A stretch of DNA of 16,513 bases from the NCBI GenBank assembly GCA_023261685.1, contig JAHFOM010000020.1:1-16513 (forward strand), given 5' to 3'. Shown here piece after piece: positions 5,267 through 10,743 of this stretch. The notes beneath the pieces were generated by a model. The model was not told the DNA's origin. It did not search any database and was given only the letters and a program-made list of their open reading frames with translations. Both the position numbers and the translations under genes were made by a program. Positions within the stretch are counted from its first letter, which is position 1, and each line of letters starts with the position of its first letter. Origin of the DNA: Candidatus Moraniibacteriota bacterium. GTDB lineage: Bacteria; Patescibacteriota; Minisyncoccia; Moranbacterales; UBA1568.

Positions 5267-8200
5267 TCAGAGATCGGTAACACGCTGTACTTCGGCGAGC
5301 GTGGTTATCCCTTCCAGAGCGGCAAGAATACCGTCTTGAATCAGGGTGAGCATACCGAGCGAGACGGCTTTTTCTTCGATATCGCTGGTCAGTGCGTCCC
5401 TGGCGATGAGTTCTGAGATTTCCTTGCCGACCAAAAGCGTCTCCGCGATAACTGCTTGTCCCATAAAGCCGGTGCCAGTGCACTCTGTGCAACCTTTCCC
5501 ATGCCACAGGCGGATATCTTTTTCCAAAAGCGCGTCTTTCTTCGGCAGCGATGCTAGAACTTTGTCAATCAGATCTTTTTCGGCAGCGGTAGGAGGAGTG
5601 GATACCCGGCACTGTTCGCATATTTTTCGTACGAGGCGCTGTGCCATAAAAAGACTTCCTGCGTTCGCCAGAGCATCTTGTCCGACTCCCATAATACTGA
5701 GGCGGGAAATGGCGCCGGCGGCCGAATTGGTATGGAGCGTGGAGAGGACGAGGTGACCGGTGCCGGCCGCCTGGATGGCGATCTCTGCGGTCTCCGCGTC
5801 GCGGATTTCGCCGATCATCAGGATGTCCGGGTTTTGGCGCAGCAATGAAGGAAGAGCCGTGGCGAATGTATAGCCCTCACTTTCTTTGACCTGGGTCTGG
5901 AGGGCGCCTGAGAGCTGATATTCTATCGGGTCTTCCACGGTCATAATTTTTACTTCCGGAGTGTTGAGGCGCGAGAGAATACTGTAGAGCGTGGTCGTCT
6001 TGCCGGAGCCGGTCGGTCCGGTATTGAGAATAAGTCCGTGAGGTCGGCTGATAGCGCTGAGAATAGCATCGAGATTCTGTTTACGGATATGGAGTGTCTC
6101 GAGATCAAGTTGCTCCAGCGACTGATTGAGAAGCCGCATAACGATGGTCTCACCGAAGCCACTGAGAATAATGGAGAGCCGGATGTCGACAGAGCGCTTT
6201 GTCCCTTCGAGGGGTTTTTCGAGTGTGAGAGAAAAACGCCCCTCGGTCGTACCCGAGCGTTCGCCTGATTTGAGTCCGGCGGCGAGTTTGATGTTCGCGA
6301 TGAGCATCGGATAGGCGGTTATCGGGAGCTTGGTGATGGCTTGAAGCGTCCCATCGATGCGGAAACGAACTTCAATAGTCTCGCCGGTCGGTTCGATATG
6401 GATGTCACTGGCGCGCATCAGGAGTGCTCCGGCGAAAAGTGTCGGCAGGAGTTTTTTGGAATCAGCGCTGACAACGAAGTCGGAAAAATCTTTGAGAGAA
6501 GTTGTTTTTGCGCGCGTTGCCTCAAAGAGAGGTGCGGGAATGTAGGTGGAGCGGGAGAGATCGCTCGGCATCAGTTCGGTATAGATATTCTGCAATGACT
6601 CTGTCTGATCCGCCACGCGATAGACTTCATCGAGTGTAGTGACGCCGGCGAGCGTTTTCAGTATCCCATCCTGCGTCATCGTTACCATCCCGTTTTCCAG
6701 CGCTGCCCGGAGGATTTCTTCTTCGGTGCCGAGGTTGTTGACGATATCGGTTATCTCCGGAGTGATAATGAGAACTTCAAAAATGCCGATGCGTCCCTGG
6801 TAGCCGGTAAAGTGGCACTTTGTGCATCCGACTGCGCGGTACAGTTCTTTGACTTCTTTGGGAAACGATACTTTGGCCTTGGGAGAAATGATCGTGACAA
6901 GCCTGAGAATAGCGTCGATCGTCTCCTGTGCCGGAGTGTAGGATTCTTTGCATTCCTTACAGAGAACGCGGACGAGACGCTGACCGATAAGGGCATTGAG
7001 AGCGGCGGTGATGAGTGAGGGCTTGACCCCAAGTTCGATGAAGCGCGGGATGGAGGCTGTGGCGCTGTTGGAGTGGAGCGTGGAAAAGACGAGGTGTCCG
7101 GTGAGCGCGGCATTGACGGTGATGTCGGCTGTTTCGTCGTCGCGGATCTCGCCGACCAGGATGACATCGGGATCCTGGCGGACGATGGCGCGGAGCGCGG
7201 TGGCGAACGTGTAGTCTTTGCTTTTGGAGACTTCGGTCTGCACGATGCCGGGGATGGTGTATTCGATCGGATCCTCCACTGTGATGACTTTCATATCCGA
7301 CCGGTTGATGTGATGGAGGAGCGTGTAGAGGGTCGTCGTCTTGCCGGAGCCGGTCGGTCCGGTGTTGAGGATGAGTCCGGTCGGCTTGGCGATCTGTTTC
7401 AGTACCTCTTCGTAGGCGAGTCCCGTGAGCCCGAGCGCCGTGACATCTACGATAACGTCCTCGCCGGAGAGGAGGCGCATATTGATATTTTCTCCGTACT
7501 TTCCCGGAATGCTCGAGACGCGGATGTCGACGCGCTTGCCCTCGATATCGACGAAAAAGTGTCCGTCCTGGGCTTCTTTGCGGATGTTGAGGCGCATCAT
7601 GCCGATCATTTTTATGCGCGAGAGGAGGAGGCGGTAGAGTTCCAGTGGGAGCTTGCCGATTTCTTGGAGCACGCCGTCGATGCGATAGCGGAGGCGGACG
7701 TACGTCTCTTCCGGCTCGATGTGAATGTCACTAGCCTTCAGTTTTCTCGCGCCGGAAAGGATGATTTCCATCGCTCGCGACGTGTTCAAGGAACGGTTCT
7801 CTTTCAGCGCGATCAGCTCCCCGAAGTCTTTCTCGAATTTCTCCAGGTCGCTGTCTGCCAGTGATACCCGCACGAGGTCGAGCGTATCGATGAACGTGCG
7901 CTGAGAGTAGTGCTTCCACGCCCGCTCAAGCGATGGCAGCGAGACGACATAGAGCTCTGTCTGCCATCCATTTTTCGTGGCGATTGCTTCGATATAATCT
8001 TGCATCTGTTGGTTAGTGGGATCGAGGACACCGAAACGGACGACGAGATTTTTTTTATTGAAGAGCACGATGTTCCATTGCCGCGCTTCTTTTTCGGGTA
8101 TCAAGAGGATGTCTTCGACATCGACGGGGAAGATATGCAGATCGATATAGGGGAGCCCGCTTTTCTCGGCCAGTGTTGACGCCTGCTCTTCGATTGAGAT

Positions 8201-8284
8201 CTCACGCATTTTTTTGAGCACCGTTTGCGATTGCTCATCCTTGTTCTGATTCGTAGCGAGATTTTTGTGGATGACTTTGACCAT
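5267..8284 (-). CDS. Tandem double PilB/GspE-type secretion or type IV pilus ATPase
   Basis: 1005 aa, about twice the family's usual 500-600. PilB/GspE ATPases are cytoplasmic hexamers that drive pilus extension or type II secretion. Module 1: an N-terminal domain (about 25-125, EKSGLPYIDL), then ASDIHIEP (184-191), Walker A GPTGSGKTT (309-317), Asp box VEDPIEY (336-342), Walker B VILVGEIRD (374-382), His box STLHSN (401-406) and zinc-type cysteines C442, C445, C487, C490. Module 2 starts near 613 without the N-terminal domain: ASDIHIEP (625-632), Walker A (756-764), VEDPIEY (783-789), LMIGEIRD (822-829), STLHTN (848-853), and C889, C892, C932, C935. Both modules look competent for ATP binding. 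No other pilus gene is in the window. The ATG at 8284 lies in one arm of a long inverted repeat and no Shine-Dalgarno is seen. Confidence 0.9.
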   Translation of the reverse strand: MVKVIHKNLATNQNKDEQSQTVLKKMREISIEEQASTLAEKSGLPYIDLHIFPVDVEDILLIPEKEARQWNIVLFNKKNLVVRFGVLDPTNQQMQDYIEAIATKNGWQTELYVVSLPSLERAWKHYSQRTFIDTLDLVRVSLADSDLEKFEKDFGELIALKENRSLNTSRAMEIILSGARKLKASDIHIEPEETYVRLRYRIDGVLQEIGKLPLELYRLLLSRIKMIGMMRLNIRKEAQDGHFFVDIEGKRVDIRVSSIPGKYGENINMRLLSGEDVIVDVTALGLTGLAYEEVLKQIAKPTGLILNTGPTGSGKTTTLYTLLHHINRSDMKVITVEDPIEYTIPGIVQTEVSKSKDYTFATALRAIVRQDPDVILVGEIRDDETADITVNAALTGHLVFSTLHSNSATASIPRFIELGVKPSLITAALNALIGQRLVRVLCKECKESYTPAQETIDAILRLVTIISPKAKVSFPKEVKELYRAVGCTKCHFTGYQGRIGIFEVLIITPEITDIVNNLGTEEEILRAALENGMVTMTQDGILKTLAGVTTLDEVYRVADQTESLQNIYTELMPSDLSRSTYIPAPLFEATRAKTTSLKDFSDFVVSADSKKLLPTLFAGALLMRASDIHIEPTGETIEVRFRIDGTLQAITKLPITAYPMLIANIKLAAGLKSGERSGTTEGRFSLTLEKPLEGTKRSVDIRLSIILSGFGETIVMRLLNQSLEQLDLETLHIRKQNLDAILSAISRPHGLILNTGPTGSGKTTTLYSILSRLNTPEVKIMTVEDPIEYQLSGALQTQVKESEGYTFATALPSLLRQNPDILMIGEIRDAETAEIAIQAAGTGHLVLSTLHTNSAAGAISRLSIMGVGQDALANAGSLFMAQRLVRKICEQCRVSTPPTAAEKDLIDKVLASLPKKDALLEKDIRLWHGKGCTECTGTGFMGQAVIAETLLVGKEISELIARDALTSDIEEKAVSLGMLTLIQDGILAALEGITTLAEVQRVTDL

Positions 8285-8415
8285 ACCCAGTGGTACAATT
8301 TGAATTATTTTTCTAAAAAACCTAACACATCTCTATTTTATGTATCATACGCTACGTCCACAAGAAAAACTATTGTTGCTCAGCTTCTCTTTTCAAAGTT
8401 GTCCCACTGGGCATA
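8282..8415 (-). promoter_or_regulatory. Long-range inverted repeat covering the start codon of the tandem ATPase gene
   Basis: In the minus-strand RNA the sequence TATGCCCAGTGGGACAA (8415 to 8399) can pair with TTGTACCACTGGGTATG (8298 to 8282). That gives 16 pairs of 17, with one mismatch and two G-U pairs. The second arm ends in the ATG of the gene, so the start codon would be buried. The loop between the arms is about 100 nt. The remaining sequence in this gap (8299-8398) shows no gene. Confidence 0.5.
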
Positions 8416-8451
8416 GGATTTGTTTTTGTGTGACAGCAAAAGTATATTCTC

Positions 8452-8481
8452 ATTGTACCTCAAAGAGAGGCGCTTCGGCAA
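8452..8481 (-). promoter_or_regulatory. Possible promoter of the tandem ATPase gene
   Basis: Minus strand: TTGCCG (8476-8481), 18-bp spacer, TACAAT (8452-8457); a TATACT at 8441-8446 is a second possible -10. Either would make a leader of about 150 nt that includes both arms of the inverted repeat. A weaker alternative closer to the gene is TAAAAT at 8335-8340 with TTGTGG 17 bases upstream, which would leave out the upstream arm. Confidence 0.35.
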
Positions 8482-8484
8482 AAC

Positions 8485-8512
8485 AAAAAACCCGTCTTGC
8501 AGAAAAGACGGG
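8485..8512 (-). terminator. Intrinsic terminator of the DHH-like gene
   Basis: On the minus strand an 8-bp stem CCCGTCTT / AAGACGGG with a 6-base loop is followed by a run of six T. It lies about 175 bases past the stop codon, so the hairpin array in between is transcribed as a long 3' UTR. Confidence 0.8.
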
Positions 8513-8514
8513 GC

Positions 8515-8690
8515 GGGGTAACACTCGTACCATTTATTCCCTAACGAAGCGAGTGAAGCGAAAGTGCACTTTCGTTTCCGAGCGAGTGACGGGAACACAG
8601 GGGAGAATACCCCGCGGCTTGCCGCGGAAACGAAACAAGCCAAAGCTTGTTTCGGTGTCCAGAGCTTGCTCTGGGGTAAATACCATTTAT
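8515..8690. repeat. Hairpin array flanked by direct repeats
   Basis: The 10-bp word TACCATTTAT, preceded in both cases by GGGGTAA, occurs at 8528-8537 and 8681-8690. Between them are four perfect palindromes: GAAAGTGCACTTTC (8560-8573); CCGCGGC-TT-GCCGCGG (8612-8627); CGAAACAAGC-CAAA-GCTTGTTTCG (8631-8654); CCAGAGC-TT-GCTCTGG (8659-8674). AGCGAGTGA is repeated at 8548-8556 and 8581-8589. The right-hand repeat overlaps the stop codon of the DHH-like gene. This could be a miniature mobile element or a REP-like cluster. Confidence 0.65.
8555..8580. repeat. 26-bp palindromic element, copy 2 (REP-like)
   Basis: Same frame as the copy at 3744-3769: GAAGCGAAAG, centre TGCAC, then TTTCGTTTCCG. Only centre positions differ, and here the core is a perfect 14-bp palindrome. 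It forms part of the hairpin array. Confidence 0.65.
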
Positions 8691-9841
8691 ATTTTCTCCG
8701 GAGGAGTAAGAATATTTTGCAGCTTATCGAGGATGATACGCTCGGCTTCCTCGAGGCTGCCCGCGGAGAGAGAAAAGAAGAGAACGTCGCCTTGCAGCGT
8801 GCCTTCTTTGAAGTGTCCAGCAAAGGCCGCCAGGGCTTCTTGGGAAGGCGCCTTGACGATGCCGTGGATCAAGGAACTGGTTTCCGGGTAGAGGATCATA
8901 AAGAGATTAGCAGAAAAATAATTGCTCTTGATCTTTTCCAAGACGTGTGGGAGATCCGCTACTCCGGCGCGCGCTTGCACAAGGTCTTCGATAGTCACGA
9001 ATGCCCAGATGAGTTTCAAGCTTTCATTCCATTTGACCTGTCCCATCACCCGGCCCCAGAGCTTGAGAAGGTGGAGGGGCTGGGTTTTGTAGAGAGCCTG
9101 GACGATTTTCTGCTGATCAGCCCCCTTGTCCATCAGATGGGAGGCGAGCTTGAGCGCTTTCGGCGTCGTGTTGCGTTTTTGGAAGCTATCCGTCGCCGAG
9201 ATGATGCCGGAAAGGAGGGCCTCGCTGACCATTTCGGTGAAAAACTCGGGAGCGGATTTTTCCAGCACATCGGCGAGGATTTCCGCGTTCGAAGAAGCCG
9301 TGACATCGACGAGATTCACCTGACCGAAGAGCTCGTTTTCAGAATGATTGTCGATATTGACGATGGGGATCTCATAAAAAATATCCGGGTTGTCTTCGTA
9401 GATTTTCCCCAAGTGCTCTTTGTCTGGGCTGCCGACGACGATAGCGAGATCGAATTTGAACTGCGCCGGGATGAAAGAAAAATCACGCGGATCGATAGCG
9501 CCGTTTTCCGGTGTCAGATAGACGCGCACTTCGTCATCGGTATTTTCTGTCCGGACGCCGATGATTTTGTTGCGCGACGTATTGAATGACAGCACGAAAT
9601 CCCGGGCGCCCGTGATGGCAGTCAGTATGTTTTCTGGTTGGGCGAGAAAAGCAAAAATCTCCTTGTCCGTATCGAGGTGTTCGCCGGCGAGAGTGACGGT
9701 TTTCCCGGCATTCTTCAAAAAGAGCACCAGAGCAAAGGCGCTGGCGACCGCATCACGGCTCGGATAGCTCGGTAACAAGACGAGCGGAGCAGTCGTTTTT
9801 TTCAAGAGTTCTTGGAACTGCTGGGCAGGGGTGAGCGCCAT
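8687..9841 (-). CDS. DHH-family phosphoesterase-like protein with degraded active-site motifs
   Basis: 384 aa, no membrane segment. The fold-level pattern of the NrnA/RecJ-like DHH family (nanoRNase, pAp phosphatase) is visible: YPSRDAVASAFALVLFLK (26-43) in place of motif I HxxPDGDaigS, IVVGSPD (134-140), IDNHSENELFG (163-173) in place of the DHH motif, and LLSGIISATDSF (209-220), with a plausible C-terminal DHHA1-like region to the end. The histidine and first aspartate of motif I are missing, and DHH has become DNH, while D30, D140, D164, H166 and D218 remain. It may bind metal and nucleotide differently or be inactive. It has its own promoter (9888-9917) and terminator (8485-8512), so it is monocistronic. 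Identity at superfamily level is fairly firm; the substrate cannot be given. Confidence 0.72.
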   Translation of the reverse strand: MALTPAQQFQELLKKTTAPLVLLPSYPSRDAVASAFALVLFLKNAGKTVTLAGEHLDTDKEIFAFLAQPENILTAITGARDFVLSFNTSRNKIIGVRTENTDDEVRVYLTPENGAIDPRDFSFIPAQFKFDLAIVVGSPDKEHLGKIYEDNPDIFYEIPIVNIDNHSENELFGQVNLVDVTASSNAEILADVLEKSAPEFFTEMVSEALLSGIISATDSFQKRNTTPKALKLASHLMDKGADQQKIVQALYKTQPLHLLKLWGRVMGQVKWNESLKLIWAFVTIEDLVQARAGVADLPHVLEKIKSNYFSANLFMILYPETSSLIHGIVKAPSQEALAAFAGHFKEGTLQGDVLFFSLSAGSLEEAERIILDKLQNILTPPEKI

Positions 9842-9887
9842 AGGGGGAGATTGCTAGCTGTTCAGGATTTTATTGCTAAAGTTCTCT

Positions 9888-9917
9888 ACAGTAGCAGAGA
9901 AAAAACGGGGTGTCAAA
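9888..9917 (-). promoter_or_regulatory. Promoter of the DHH-like gene
   Basis: Minus strand: consensus -35 TTGACA (9912-9917), 18-bp spacer with a T-run, extended -10 TGC-TACTGT (TACTGT at 9888-9893). Expected start near 9881, leader about 40 nt. Confidence 0.6.
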
Positions 9918-10014
9918 CCCGCAAACTTCCATTCCATTCTGAAGTGTCCTTTTACTCATCCCGGTTTAGCCATCAAAAGTAATTTTTTGTCTCCATTTCA
10001 CCACTCATCAGGAC

Positions 10015-10082
10015 CTCTCGGCTGAACGAAAAAAAGTCGCCCCCAATCTATGGCGGAGCAGCTTCTTTTTTCGAGCCGAGAG
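10015..10082. ncRNA. Nested long hairpin in the dhh-tsaE gap, possible small RNA or terminator-like element
   Basis: Three nested stems: CTCTCGGCT (10015-10023) with AGCCGAGAG (10074-10082); CGAAAAAA (10027-10034) with TTTTTTCG (10066-10073); CGCC (10038-10041) with GGCG (10052-10055). T-runs occur on both strands. It lies in a 389-bp gap between genes transcribed away from each other, so it is in neither mRNA if the predicted promoters are right. No promoter for it was found. It shares two short words with the candidate ncRNA at 4991-5240. Confidence 0.4.
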
Positions 10083-10088
10083 ACCTTC

Positions 10089-10103
10089 TTCACACAGTGT
10101 GAA
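10089..10103. promoter_or_regulatory. Perfect palindrome TTCACACAGTGTGAA, operator-like
   Basis: A 7-1-7 dyad just outside the nested hairpin and about 70 bases upstream of the tsaE -35. It has the size and symmetry of a dimeric repressor site, but the only copy I noticed in the window is this one. The rest of the 9842-10230 gap shows no gene. Confidence 0.35.
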
Positions 10104-10170
10104 ACGAGAGCCAAAAAATTCTTTTGTTTGTTGAACCATTGCATTTCAGAAGGAATGTCAGAAACCATTG

Positions 10171-10201
10171 TTGTCAAACGATAGAGAGAAAATGGTATAC
10201 T
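10171..10201 (+). promoter_or_regulatory. Promoter of tsaE
   Basis: -35 TTGTCA (10171-10176), 19-bp spacer, extended -10 TGG-TATACT (TATACT at 10196-10201). Expected start near 10208, leader about 23 nt. Confidence 0.65.
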
Positions 10202-10230
10202 AGATCAAGCTAAGACTTTTCAAACAGAGT

Positions 10231-10665
10231 ATGTCAGGGATTTTTACCACTCATTCCGCGGATGAAACCAGAACTCTCGGCAAGACGCTGGCAGAGCAGA
10301 TTCGGCCAAGGACGCTTCTGTGTCTTTCTGGCGATCTTGGCGCGGGCAAAACGACGTTCGTGCAAGGCCTTTTAGGAGGGCTCGGCGCCACGCGTCCCTA
10401 TACCAGTCCGACATTTGTCATTATGAAGCAGTATGAGCTATCAGTACCGACAGCAAATGGCATCAGGCGCGTCTACCACGCCGATGCCTACCGGGTAGAG
10501 GCGCACGATTTTGAGCATTTAGGCTTCGCCGAATGGTGCGCCGACCCGGAAGGGCTGGTTATCCTCGAATGGCCCGAACGGGTAGAAAAGATTCTTCCAG
10601 CAGACGCCACAAAAATCTCTTTTGTTTCAAAAAGTGAAAACGAGCGGGAAATTATTTTCGGGTAA
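10231..10665 (+). CDS. tsaE: tRNA threonylcarbamoyladenosine biosynthesis ATPase TsaE
   Basis: 144 aa, typical for TsaE (YjeE). It is the ATPase that, with TsaD and TsaB, is needed to make the t6A modification at position 37 of tRNAs reading ANN codons. Seen: P-loop GDLGAGKTTFVQGLL (34-48), the SPTFVIMKQYE segment (59-69), YHADAYRVE and the ILEWPERVE motif near the C-terminus, all diagnostic of the family. tsaB and tsaD are not in the window. The ATG at 10231 follows its own promoter; no Shine-Dalgarno. polA follows after 78 bases but has its own promoter. Confidence 0.95.
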   Translation: MSGIFTTHSADETRTLGKTLAEQIRPRTLLCLSGDLGAGKTTFVQGLLGGLGATRPYTSPTFVIMKQYELSVPTANGIRRVYHADAYRVEAHDFEHLGFAEWCADPEGLVILEWPERVEKILPADATKISFVSKSENEREIIFG

Positions 10666-10708
10666 ATTATAATTAGGAAATAAAATAAATAATCGGAATT
10701 TTAGGTAA

Positions 10709-10737
10709 TTTACTTTGGAGGGAGGGCGCTATATACT
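10709..10737 (+). promoter_or_regulatory. polA promoter giving a probable leaderless mRNA
   Basis: -35 TTTACT (10709-10714), exact 17-bp spacer, -10 TATACT (10732-10737). The polA ATG begins six bases after the -10 box, where transcription itself should start, so the mRNA probably begins at or next to the AUG. Confidence 0.65.
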
Positions 10738-10743
10738 GGATTC

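Noticed and set aside
7073..7864. 263-aa plus-strand open frame
   Set aside because: Antisense to module 1 of the tandem ATPase and rich in acidic residues for the same reason.
8380..8823. 147-aa minus-strand open frame
   Set aside because: It runs across the terminator, the hairpin array and the end of the DHH-like gene; its composition follows the palindromes and no domain is recognisable.
8564..9589. 341-aa plus-strand open frame
   Set aside because: Shadow antisense to the DHH-like gene, which has recognisable motifs, a promoter and a terminator.
9901..9924. Terminator on the minus strand (CGGG ... CCCG followed by T-run)
   Set aside because: The stem is only four pairs and the -35 box of the DHH-like promoter lies in its loop; the promoter explains the sequence better.
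9975..10011. Hammerhead ribozyme core (CTGATGAG ... GAAA on the minus strand)
   Set aside because: Only five bases separate the two core boxes, so stem II cannot form, and no matching stems I and III with a cleavage site are present.
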